From assembly GCA_023205875.1 (NCBI GenBank), contig CP060756.1:1302001-1366000 (forward strand): a DNA stretch of 64,000 bases, in the 5' to 3' direction. This stretch comes from Chloropicon primus. Its lineage: Eukaryota; Chlorophyta; Chloropicophyceae; Chloropicales; Chloropicaceae. Positions 50,401-57,500 of the stretch are shown here, in pieces (position 1 is the stretch's first letter; each line of letters opens with the position of its first letter). The translations under genes and the position numbers were made by a program. The notes under the pieces were generated by a model. That model was not told the DNA's origin. It saw only the letters and a list, made by a program, of their open reading frames with translations, and ran no database searches.

Positions 50401-52465
50401 TGAGCACAGAATCAGCAAGGACTCCGCCAGCATGCATCACACCTTGTACGCCAAGACCTCCAAGCAAGTGACAATCTTCAGCACAGGACACATCGCAATG
50501 CAGTATTTGCACCTCCGCACCGCAACTGTGACCACACAAACCCTTGCTCATGGACTTGATGTGACCAGTGCGACCCAACATCAACACGCAATCGATTCCG
50601 CGTTGAGTGAGATGCTGTCCTGTCAGCAGTCCAAGAGCACCAGTGCCTCCCGTCACAACCCAGTGAGAACTTGATGTGTCAAGGATAGGAGCAAAGGACT
50701 CATTGGAGACGATGACTTTACCAATGTGAGCAGCTCTTGACATTTGCCGCAAAGCTGAAGACACGTGATTCATTCCATGAACGGTTGATGCTAAAGGCCT
50801 CGCAGTGCCAAGAGCCAAAGCATGAGACAAATCGGTCATGACCTTCCGCACATGTGAAGGTGGTAAGAAATCCAACGCCACCAAGTTGTACGTAAGATCT
50901 GGTCTCTCCATCTTCATGGATCTTGTACTCCAAATGTCTCGCTTGCCAAGCTCCACAAATCTACCTCCGGTGCGAACACAACTTAACGAAGAGGCAATCA
51001 TTCCAGAGGAAGTCAGAGAATTGATGATCAGGTCAACACCCGAGTGGAATGCTGCACTAAATGCAGTCGACCGAGTGCTGCAAACACTCTGTACTCCAAG
51101 CGACCTGACATAACCTCTTTTAGCAACATTGCCTGCCGTGCTCCAAACATTTGCACCCAAGGCATTGCTCACGTTAATTGCTGCGGTTCCAATACCGCCA
51201 GAACCTGCGTGAACCAAGATTGTATCACTGACACTAGCACCACAGGCCTGCTTCAAAGCAAGCCATACTGTCATGTAAACAGATGGAGTTGAAGCAGCAA
51301 GCTCAAAAGATACACCCTTACTAAGGAGGGAGACTACAGAGAATGGAACATCCACTGTTGTTGCAAAGGAACCTGATGCCAGGGCAAGGACAGCATCACC
51401 GACGAGTAGCTCTGTACCGTCGTTGGTCGAAGTACAGCATGAATGTACCACACCGGAGCAGTCTGCTCCTGGCGGTCCAGGATCGCCAGGGTATGCACCG
51501 AGCACATTCAACACATCACGGAAATTGATTCCAACGCTGTGAACGAGAATAGAAAGAAATCCTTCCTTCTGTACTGTATCTTCACGTGCGAACTCAACAA
51601 CCATATTGCTCAAGGAACCCCTTGGGTGTGGTTTGATTTGATACCTTGCACGGGTCATTGGCAGTTCTGGAACATTGAGAAGTCTTGCGTCATAGTACGC
51701 GCCTCCTTTCAAGACATTCCCGCTGTGCTTGCTGGCCATGTCTGCCTCAGTTTTAGCATCCCACGTACTGAAGTGACATGGAACAGATCCCTTCTGTGTC
51801 TCTGAGGCAGCACAAGTGTCTCTGACGGACAAGAAGACTGATCCGCTGGCAACAACACTCTTCACGATACCCCAAAGAAGTGATGCTTGCAATTGAGAAT
51901 TTCCAACAACATCGGCTCCGACTGACACTCCTCCCCGAGAAGAAAAGGACATACTCTGGGACCTGATTTGTGACATGACTTGAACAGCGCCAATAGCTTC
52001 TGTACACAATCTTGCCTCATGAAGGGTTCCCTTGGAGCAGTGCTCTTGGAATGCAAACTGATTGTGACATCCAAAAGTGCTTGACGCTGATAAACCGCTG
52101 GTTTGAACTTGCCATTGAAGTCTATACTGAACGGAGTCTGGCATAAATCGCACAGCCTTCTTTTGGTCAGACGCGTTGGCCTTCAAGCTCTTTGCAATCA
52201 GTCCATTTATGCAAAGATCGAAGTTGTGAGAGGTACCTGAGACCCTGTAGTGTGTTTCTTTCTGTGTGGCCGTGCTAGAAGCAGAATCATAGACTGACAA
52301 GGCATGGTAGCTATAGCCACGCATGCATCCGCTGCCATGCAAAGCATGGAAGCCAGCGGGAACAAAAGTCGACGATTCTCCATCATTTTGACCAGCGGAG
52401 GATACTACGGAGCACATTCCTCTGCTGCGCCAACCTGGAGTGAGGCATCGAGCACAGCGGGACAT
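36920..52465 (-). CDS. Giant modular trans-AT-like type I polyketide synthase, C-terminal part
   Basis: An intronless reading frame of about 5,160 codons that is one gene with the frame to its right; the two overlap at 52,405-52,465, where the frame shifts once. Domains in translation order: ER-KR-ACP (end of module 4), KS-DH*-KR-ACP (module 5), KS-DH-ER-KR-ACP (module 6), KS-DH*-ACP (module 7), then a BAHD-like acyltransferase and the stop. KS domains keep DTACSS, HGTGT and GHSE. KRs keep TGGTGALG and Tyr in TNYAAANA. ERs keep HAGSGGIGTAA. ACPs keep GLDSLGAMELR. No acyltransferase GHSxGE domain is found between any KS and ACP. Codons are A/T-richer than in the flanking genes. The initiator Met of this part (52465) is only the first in the shifted frame, not a real start. 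Confidence 0.93.
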   Translation of the reverse strand: MSRCARCLTPGWRSRGMCSVVSSAGQNDGESSTFVPAGFHALHGSGCMRGYSYHALSVYDSASSTATQKETHYRVSGTSHNFDLCINGLIAKSLKANASDQKKAVRFMPDSVQYRLQWQVQTSGLSASSTFGCHNQFAFQEHCSKGTLHEARLCTEAIGAVQVMSQIRSQSMSFSSRGGVSVGADVVGNSQLQASLLWGIVKSVVASGSVFLSVRDTCAASETQKGSVPCHFSTWDAKTEADMASKHSGNVLKGGAYYDARLLNVPELPMTRARYQIKPHPRGSLSNMVVEFAREDTVQKEGFLSILVHSVGINFRDVLNVLGAYPGDPGPPGADCSGVVHSCCTSTNDGTELLVGDAVLALASGSFATTVDVPFSVVSLLSKGVSFELAASTPSVYMTVWLALKQACGASVSDTILVHAGSGGIGTAAINVSNALGANVWSTAGNVAKRGYVRSLGVQSVCSTRSTAFSAAFHSGVDLIINSLTSSGMIASSLSCVRTGGRFVELGKRDIWSTRSMKMERPDLTYNLVALDFLPPSHVRKVMTDLSHALALGTARPLASTVHGMNHVSSALRQMSRAAHIGKVIVSNESFAPILDTSSSHWVVTGGTGALGLLTGQHLTQRGIDCVLMLGRTGHIKSMSKGLCGHSCGAEVQILHCDVSCAEDCHLLGGLGVQGVMHAGGVLADSVLSNQTAQSVKQVFAPKVVGLHQLAKTFAMEAMGAQVLFSSVAALLGSAGQTNYAAANAVLDAQAHMWQNAGVSAVSVQWGPWASGGMAVKHAKRMEQMGLYMLSPYEGLFALQSIAGRVCGGGGCLDNAMWSSHAQVAVQRFMWDRFLSRMTHVPPLFSNMHDTASHGHGSSIDATRMSNTSASAASGMTLDADVLQQKVKDAVHAVVGHEVSPDDPLMAAGLDSLGAMELRSSLEQSLGIDLPGMLIFDYPSVHAIIEYAETLLGPKQVPLASAAISTGIRTVSEGSVSVHMLSLAARLPTPEHNLCQTSNAGDSIWRVPHMRWDADEDYKDGAPIVPIRFGGFLDGIELFDIPCFGVSRSEACWMDPHQRLLLEVSYECLSLVGKVYGSKTNVFLGISHAEYSNIYAGYGHKSEAHAVTSGSLSVSAGRLSFTYGLQGACAAVDTACSSSLVAAHMSYMGLVLGDVSKGLACGCEVMVMRDTFGSVQRAGMLAPDGRCKTLDASADGYVRAEACIACVLGPLEDGSKQDTVMLRGTAVNQDGRSSALTAPHGPSQQQVMRMSLHSADLDAWNVQVLQMHGTGTPLGDPIEVGAASAVLLSEATKRDFPVHMSGVKSNMGHSEAAAGMAGMVQLAGNLMHKSASAISHLRHLNHHILSMLGSGSDKNNSLAVDLSRQSSSLACGDASVGGVSGFAFQGTNAHALLSHCSGSVGNIDTVSRPGLVMLWQRERCWYVCKLPKLLSRVAFAQGGDISLEGMLNRVQHAFIWQHLFNGRPIAGMGSLIEMCAGTIDVLRSGGKNEKTDSYVMRNLTMPAPIVLDDSTSQTVNVLVQRKNEISVVCGGSSQSKTCLAGTTQWAPSTNHHSEDDVQKHTRVFDTDLSNASPSATYLGYMLPNINEMVSSEDGYVVNPVHLAMCLGLGEWSHLSGLACGADAMRMGTSSYSSAGDWLCLANRGKSSRTEMSRFGAVELNGTLHRKDLSVPLSRMRSSADLSEQVQYTLSWQSVCPVISSAQVLDDMSASSCHVWSGGDADSFVEQKSCLLDHPASLVALSLSTIAVLQDKYNQMSSCDLKLVSKSTTSTSCGVPAPFVGDQGNAMIYGILRACALSGVQSTSLHFGSHDTSNKVDESCLPLSEIHNGGGWCVYVDQSMVETAAMVPCFPHSSQSLSSVAGSWVVTGGTGALGLLTGQHLTQHGIDCVLMLGRTGHIKSMSKGLCGHSCGAEVQILHCDVSCAEDCHLLGGLGVQGVMHAGGVLADSVLGNQTAQSVKQVFAPKVVGLHQLAKTFAMEAMGAQVLFSSVAALLGSAGQTNYAAANAVLDAQAHMWQNAGVSAVSVQWGPWASGGMAAKHAKRMEQMGLYMLSPYEGLFALQSIAGRVCGGGGCLDNAMWSSHAQVAVQRFMWDRFLSRMTHVPPLFSNMHDTASHGHGSSIDATRMSNTSASAASGMTLDADVLQQKVKDAVHAVVGHEVSPDDPLMAAGLDSLGAMELRSSLEQSLGIDLPGMLIFDYPSVHAIIEYAETLLGPKQVPLASAAISTGIRTVSEGSVSVHMLSLAARLPTPEHNLCQTSNAGDSIWRVPHMRWDADEDYKDGAPIVPIRFGGFLDGIELFDIPCFGVSRSEACWMDPHQRLLLEVSYEALHSMESDSSSSWMHQKQRMGVMVGTQHVEYSNIYAGYGHKSEVHAVTSGSLSVSAGRLSFTYGLQGACAAVDTACSSSLVAAHMSYMGLVLGQLSKGLVCGVDLQISRDTFGSIQRAGMLAPDGRCKTLDASADGYVRAEACIACVLGPLEDGSKQDTVMLRGTAVNQDGRSSALTAPHGPSQQQVMRMSLHSADLDAWNVQVLQMHGTGTPLGDPIEVGAASAVLLSEATKRDFPVHMSGVKSNMGHSEAAAGMAGMVQLAGNLMHKSASAISHLRHLNHHILSMLGSGSDKNNSLAVDLSRQSSSLACGDASVGGVSGFAFQGTNAHALLSHCSGSVGNIDTVSRPGLVMLWQRERCWYTVDFDLMVSCAPARVLPNSCIFTCKMYHPAMAYLWDHVISGQALLPGAAFMELGYSSIASALRDSGLACEYSMCDSVIASPLSLEDLGENMVNSLYCTAELQLDTGGLTLSSENTGRSQKRLHVHGKVQMQQAKDKRVNGDIERTGFSREVVRSKSRTLVNGAYLYPFFAAHGLQYGPSFALLSSVWLGSNEVHQPQFDIAVGNVENVLPTEDRGFKLCPAVLDASLQVGAARGMCSVVSSAGQNDGESSTFVPAGFHALHGSGCMRDYSYHALSVYDSASSTATQKETHYRVSGTSHNFDLCINGLIAKSLKANASDQKKAVRFMPDSVQYRLQWQVQTSGLSASSTFGCHNQFAFQEHCSKGTLHEARLCTEAIGAVQVMSQIRSQSMSFSSRGGVSVGADVVGNSQLQASLLWGIVKSVVASGSVFLSVRDTCAASETQKGSVPCHFSTWDAKTEADMASKHSGNVLKGGAYYDARLLNVPELPMTRARYQIKPHPRGSLSNMVVEFAREDTVQKEGFLSILVHSVGINFRDVLNVLGAYPGDPGPPGADCSGVVHSCCTSTNDGTELLVGDAVLALASGSFATTVDVPFSVVSLLSKGVSFELAASTPSVYMTVWLALKQACGASVSDTILVHAGSGGIGTAAINVSNALGANVWSTAGNVAKRGYVRSLGVQSVCSTRSTAFSAAFHSGVDLIINSLTSSGMIASSLSCVRTGGRFVELGKRDIWSTRSMKMERPDLTYNLVALDFLPPSHVRKVMTDLSHALALGTARPLASTVHGMNHVSSALRQMSRAAHIGKVIVSNESFAPILDTSSSHWVVTGGTGALGLLTGQHLTQRGIDCVLMLGRTGHIKSMSKGLCGHSCGAEVQILHCDVSCAEDCHLLGGLGVQGVMHAGGVLADSVLSNQTAQSVKQVFAPKVVGLHQLAKTFAMEAMGAQVLFSSVAALLGSAGQTNYAAANAVLDAQAHMWQNAGVSAVSVQWGPWASGGMAVKHAKRMEQMGLYMLSPYEGLFALQSIAGRVCGGGGCLDNAMWSSHAQVAVQRFMWDRFLSRMTHVPPLFSNMHDTASHGHGSSIDATRMSNTSASAASGMTLDADVLQQKVKEAVHAVVGHEVSPDDPLMAAGLDSLGAMELRSSLEQSLGIDLPGMLIFDYPSVHAIIEYAEDCFSLNDEVVASCDEAISGSAVIDGICVSVGNLWCSRDFADVASCSDTICRVPLSRWDNDLPFLLNESFISGRFFGFLEHVECFDKDAFSLLEMEASIMDPQQRLLLSASFESLSVWKEYRRGLCGVYVGVGPNEYGSVSSPFCEQGVYTATSEAISVASGRISFTFGLQGPCMTIDTACSASLVATHLSVQGIKVGESSSSVSGGALVIVKESCQRLQKAGMLSIDGRCKTLDASADGYVRGEGCSLVCIEGSQSRSSANLLLAGSAVNQDGRSSSLTAPNGPSQQRVILKALQSAGKDKSSVALVQMHGTGTSLGDPIELSAANTAINSSDVKDLSEHSDPISFFTVKSSIGHSEVAAGVMAIAHSVTSLEMRKYLPFTHLRNLNPHIIDILKHSQGQRSPYFGMQNANISVSHAHLSDKLCGISSFAFQGTNAHVSMMIPSGDTMKGKKVNSLLRKDERCSVLPMWKRMTGSTLNDGSGSTSIQCLLNGSQLSELVYSSSPEALIVSEFATVEFTVESTNLVARSSPFFVRELVMTRSVSAHRDQLKASTLLVLDASIWTKSGLINILIGDECVSTSEIQKSFERAKKTSSKGAKRLEAGHQKAMGEVYYKRDGEGYMCHPSILHAGCSYLGQTFDPSDRNPAAAHFASCESIWIVGGSSNLVQLECYTNDDGTASLCLREDETCIGVLTGIQSPKQHNVDLQTVPISSSTRVERKALVEEISQLEVGTKEDTLQEIINIVREILQCDDIDPEETFFDAGIDSLTSLQLRATLQDKLKVQLPGTLINDYPTARSLCEMLTTSKQYKAIYLPPLYDENVEQFRQIPPCLPRWYQLLMWPSKKLFEAKDGVSFPLQDGVYRIQPLQTSNGPVRYAACSTVDINVAWTRMRSTYFFKGGIDEQKLMKSLSPVLDAFPTLTSRLVERKGDLYYEYGGSNAHVEVRTGRATQWTPQDYIGMVIPGIWKLTIAVWLWQFLYCNIGVAMFLAWRAYTSLFGSPLMRIRITHIVKERKRKSSFWSPFRRIAESDSVRQSDISGTYVTVDWMHSVADGGTMGRFMSLWAMSFRNEPLLVSHPGPLHALNPTQKELFTRLWLNESPVPRLYRPLKGVGLSYMRFLIPSAMIEQVQSRCLHTARASDVVVAYMWQKQREYTKHSERSGYPKITFLEDLRQHIPQLQPFAGNLIRFLPPLVPDVGPEEDDEGSHVPSVSDLIFDHRKKEHFTMADLERTGGLPGIPCCWSALHELINTDNSPMIMVNDLMPFDAPIRFDDQNIGIVPAEASGWRPDIPVLSEGILDCFSDIPNWQIWLTRGPDGVVVSLFSMP
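38475..40889 (-). other. PKS module 7: diverged KS-DH*-ACP
   Basis: KS ~39,560-40,830 is clearly older than the others: DTACSASL, MHGTGTSLGDP, IGHSEVAAG, with only about half the residues shared by eye. A DH-fold region ~38,790-39,530 has GYMCHPSILHAG, where the catalytic Asp is replaced, so no dehydration is expected. No KR or ER is present. The ACP at ~38,480-38,700 has Ser in GIDSLTSLQL. The module may extend without reduction, or pass the chain to the terminal acyltransferase. Confidence 0.8.
40890..45835 (-). other. PKS module 6: KS-DH-ER-KR-ACP (fully reducing)
   Basis: KS ~44,470-45,760, DH ~43,690-44,390, structural KR half ~43,130-43,430, ER ~41,970-42,990, KR ~41,240-41,940, ACP ~40,890-41,110. 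Sister of module 4 at a constant offset of 8,723-8,724 bp. Its frame is continuous through the DH-ER junction, unlike module 4. The linker after the ACP switches to unrelated, more diverged sequence at 40,896. Confidence 0.87.
45836..49618 (-). other. PKS module 5: KS-DH*-KR-ACP
   Basis: KS ~48,280-49,540, DH* ~47,420-48,210, KR ~46,180-47,390, ACP ~45,840-46,070. The KS carries two clear divergent islands: 49,195-49,263 (ECLSLVGKVYGSKTNVFLGI, then SHAEYS) and 48,940-48,985 (CEVMVMRDTFGSVQ). Elsewhere it is almost the same as module 3. Confidence 0.87.
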
Positions 52466-54554
52466 AACTTGAAACCCCTATCTTCAGTAGGGAGAACGTT
52501 TTCAACATTACCCACTGCAATGTCAAACTGGGGTTGATGGACCTCATTGGATCCAAGCCAAACACTTGACAGCAATGCAAAAGAAGGACCATATTGGAGG
52601 CCATGAGCAGCAAAGAAGGGATAAAGATAAGCTCCGTTCACAAGGGTACGGCTCTTTGATCTGACTACTTCTCTTGAGAAGCCTGTCCTCTCAATGTCAC
52701 CATTCACCCTTTTGTCTTTCGCCTGTTGCATCTGCACTTTTCCATGGACATGCAATCTCTTTTGTGATCTGCCTGTGTTCTCCGATGAGATTGTTAGGCC
52801 ACCTGTATCCAATTGCAACTCAGCAGTACAATACAAACTATTGACCATGTTCTCACCAAGATCCTCCAGAGAAAGAGGCGAAGCAATCACAGAGTCGCAC
52901 ATAGAATATTCACATGCAAGGCCAGAATCTCTCAAAGCAGAGGCGATCGAACTGTAACCAAGTTCCATGAAGGCGGCGCCTGGCAACAACGCTTGTCCAG
53001 AGATGACATGATCCCACAGATAAGCCATTGCCGGATGATACATCTTGCAAGTAAAAATGCATGAATTTGGAAGGACACGTGCTGGTGCGCAACTCACCAT
53101 CAAATCAAAGTCAACAGTGTACCAACAACGCTCACGTTGCCACAGCATGACCAAACCTGGACGAGATACAGTATCAATATTTCCAACAGATCCACTGCAA
53201 TGAGATAACAGTGCATGGGCATTGGTGCCCTGGAAAGCGAAGCCGCTCACACCTCCAACACTTGCATCTCCACATGCCAATGAGCTTGATTGACGACTCA
53301 GATCAACAGCAAGACTATTGTTCTTGTCAGAGCCACTACCAAGCATACTCAGTATGTGATGATTCAGATGTCTCAAGTGACTGATGGCACTAGCTGATTT
53401 GTGCATCAGATTGCCTGCGAGCTGAACCATACCAGCCATACCAGCTGCTGCTTCACTATGCCCCATATTGCTCTTCACTCCAGACATGTGGACAGGGAAG
53501 TCCCGTTTGGTGGCCTCGGAGAGTAACACAGCAGATGCCGCACCGACCTCAATGGGGTCACCAAGAGGAGTACCTGTACCGTGCATCTGCAAGACCTGTA
53601 CATTCCAGGCATCAAGGTCTGCCGAGTGCAAGCTCATACGCATCACTTGCTGTTGAGAGGGTCCGTGCGGTGCGGTCAAAGCACTGGATCGCCCATCTTG
53701 GTTCACAGCAGTGCCACGTAGCATCACCGTATCTTGTTTGGAACCATCTTCAAGAGGACCGAGAACGCAAGCGATGCAAGCTTCAGCACGCACGTAACCG
53801 TCTGCTGATGCATCCAAGGTCTTGCAACGCCCATCAGGCGCAAGCATGCCTGCTCTCTGAATAGAACCAAATGTGTCTCTACTGATTTGAAGGTCAACAC
53901 CGCACACAAGACCCTTCGAGAGTTGACCTAGAACAAGGCCCATGTAGGACATGTGTGCTGCGACAAGAGAGGATGAACAAGCCGTATCAACAGCTGCACA
54001 AGCTCCTTGCAAACCATATGTGAAGGACAGTCGCCCTGCAGAAACACTCAAAGAACCTGACGTAACCGCATGAACCTCAGACTTATGGCCATAACCAGCA
54101 TAGATATTGCTGTATTCAACATGCTGAGTACCCACCATCACACCCATCCTCTGTTTCTGATGCATCCAACTCGAGGAAGAATCGGATTCCATGCTGTGCA
54201 GAGCTTCATACGATACCTCGAGAAGAAGACGTTGGTGAGGATCCATCCAACACGCCTCAGAGCGAGATACGCCAAAACATGGTATATCGAAGAGCTCTAT
54301 GCCGTCAAGGAAACCACCAAAACGGATTGGCACAATGGGCGCACCATCCTTGTAATCCTCATCAGCGTCCCAGCGCATGTGTGGAACCCTCCAAATACTG
54401 TCCCCAGCATTGGAAGTCTGGCAAAGATTGTGTTCAGGAGTGGGTAACCGTGCCGCAAGACTCAACATATGAACACTCACAGATCCTTCAGAGACTGTCC
54501 GAATGCCTGTCGATATTGCAGCAGAAGCCAAAGGCACCTGCTTCGGACCAAGCA
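49619..54554 (-). other. PKS module 4: KS-DH-ER-KR-ACP (fully reducing)
   Basis: KS ~53,200-54,480, catalytic-type DH ~52,420-53,110 (HVISGQALLPG and PAVLDASLQ), structural KR half ~51,850-52,160, ER ~50,690-51,720 (FRDVLNVLGAYPGDPG; HAGSGGIGTAAINV), KR ~49,960-50,660, ACP ~49,620-49,850. The combination predicts a saturated two-carbon unit. The single frame shift of the gene lies between the DH and the rest of the module, at 52,405-52,465. Confidence 0.87.
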
Positions 54555-57500
54555 AGGTCTCTGCGTATTCAATGATAGCATGAACGCTTGGATAGTCAAA
54601 GATCAGCATCCCAGGCAAATCAATACCAAGGCTTTGCTCAAGAGATGAACGCAACTCCATCGCACCAAGGGAATCAAGACCTGCAGCCATCAATGGATCG
54701 TCTGGGCTCACCTCATGACCCACGACAGCATGCACAGCATCCTTGACCTTCTGCTGTAATACGTCCGCATCCAAAGTCATGCCGGATGCAGCGCTGGCAG
54801 ATGTGTTGGACATTCTTGTGGCATCGATAGAAGAACCGTGACCATGAGATGCAGTGTCATGCATATTTGAGAATAGTGGAGGAACATGTGTCATGCGAGA
54901 GAGGAATCTATCCCACATGAAGCGTTGAACAGCAACTTGGGCGTGAGATGACCACATCGCATTGTCCAAGCAACCACCACCACCACAAACACGATCTGCA
55001 ATACTCTGCAAGGCGAACAATCCTTCATACGGAGACAACATGTAAAGACCCATCTGCTCCATGCGCTTGGCATGCTTGACTGCCATGCCACCAGATGCCC
55101 AAGGACCCCACTGGACACTCACAGCACTCACGCCTGCATTCTGCCACATGTGAGCTTGGGCATCCAATACAGCATTGGCTGCAGCGTAATTCGTTTGTCC
55201 AGCTGATCCAAGCAAAGCAGCAACAGAAGAGAAGAGAACTTGAGCACCCATGGCTTCCATTGCAAATGTCTTCGCCAGCTGATGCAAGCCCACAACCTTG
55301 GGAGCAAATACTTGCTTCACAGATTGTGCTGTCTGGTTGCTGAGCACAGAATCAGCAAGGACTCCGCCAGCATGCATCACACCTTGTACGCCAAGACCTC
55401 CAAGCAAGTGACAATCTTCAGCACAGGACACATCGCAATGCAGTATTTGCACCTCCGCACCGCAACTGTGACCACACAAACCCTTGCTCATGGACTTGAT
55501 GTGACCAGTGCGACCCAACATCAACACGCAATCGATTCCGTGTTGAGTGAGATGCTGTCCTGTCAGCAGTCCAAGAGCACCAGTGCCTCCCGTCACAACC
55601 CATGATCCTGCCACGGAAGACAGTGACTGAGAAGAATGAGGGAAACATGGAACCATAGCTGCAGTCTCCACCATGCTCTGATCCACATATACACACCAGC
55701 CTCCGCCATTGTGAATCTCACTTAGAGGCAAACAAGACTCATCAACCTTATTGCTTGTGTCATGAGATCCAAAGTGCAGTGAAGTGGATTGTACGCCACT
55801 CAGAGCACAAGCTCGTAGAATGCCGTATATCATAGCATTTCCCTGGTCCCCGACAAAAGGTGCAGGAACACCACAAGAGGTGGATGTGGTTGATTTGGAA
55901 ACCAACTTGAGGTCGCAAGAGCTCATTTGGTTGTATTTGTCCTGAAGGACAGCAATTGTACTCAGGGATAATGCCACAAGGGACGCAGGGTGATCGAGCA
56001 AGCACGATTTCTGCTCAACAAAAGAGTCAGCGTCTCCTCCGCTCCATACGTGGCATGAAGATGCACTCATGTCATCCAAGACTTGCGCAGAAGAGATCAC
56101 AGGGCACACAGATTGCCATGACAACGTGTACTGCACTTGCTCGGAGAGGTCCGCGGAGCTTCTCATACGGCTCAGCGGCACCGACAAGTCTTTCCTATGT
56201 AGAGTACCATTCAACTCCACCGCACCGAATCTTGACATCTCCGTACGACTGGACTTGCCACGGTTGGCCAAGCATAGCCAATCCCCGGCACTGGAATACG
56301 AAGATGTTCCCATCCTCATAGCATCTGCGCCACAAGCAAGTCCACTGAGATGACTCCATTCACCAAGTCCCAAACACATTGCGAGATGAACAGGGTTCAC
56401 CACGTATCCGTCTTCTGAGGAAACCATCTCGTTGATGTTTGGCAACATGTATCCCAAATAGGTTGCGGAAGGACTGGCATTGCTGAGATCAGTATCAAAG
56501 ACCCTCGTGTGCTTTTGCACATCGTCTTCACTGTGATGATTTGTTGAGGGTGCCCACTGAGTTGTGCCTGCTAGACACGTTTTAGACTGAGAGGAACCTC
56601 CGCAGACTACACTAATCTCATTCTTCCTCTGCACTAGGACGTTCACAGTTTGCGACGTTGAATCATCCAGTACAATTGGTGCGGGCATGGTGAGATTGCG
56701 CATCACATATGAATCGGTCTTTTCATTCTTGCCGCCAGATCTTAGAACGTCAATCGTACCGGCACACATCTCAATCAGGGATCCCATACCTGCAATGGGT
56801 CTGCCGTTGAATAAGTGTTGCCAAATGAAAGCATGCTGTACTCTATTCAGCATACCCTCGAGGCTAATATCTCCACCCTGCGCAAAGGCAACACGTGACA
56901 AGAGTTTTGGGAGTTTGCACACATACCAACAACGCTCACGTTGCCACAGCATGACCAAACCTGGACGAGATACAGTATCAATATTTCCAACAGATCCACT
57001 GCAATGAGATAACAGTGCATGGGCATTGGTGCCCTGGAAAGCGAAGCCGCTCACACCTCCAACACTTGCATCTCCACATGCCAATGAGCTTGATTGACGA
57101 CTCAGATCAACAGCAAGACTATTGTTCTTGTCAGAGCCACTACCAAGCATACTCAGTATGTGATGATTCAGATGTCTCAAGTGACTGATGGCACTAGCTG
57201 ATTTGTGCATCAGATTGCCTGCGAGCTGAACCATACCAGCCATACCAGCTGCTGCTTCACTATGCCCCATATTGCTCTTCACTCCAGACATGTGGACAGG
57301 GAAGTCCCGTTTGGTGGCCTCGGAGAGTAACACAGCAGATGCCGCACCGACCTCAATGGGGTCACCAAGAGGAGTACCTGTACCGTGCATCTGCAAGACC
57401 TGTACATTCCAGGCATCAAGGTCTGCCGAGTGCAAGCTCATACGCATCACTTGCTGTTGAGAGGGTCCGTGCGGTGCGGTCAAAGCACTGGATCGCCCAT

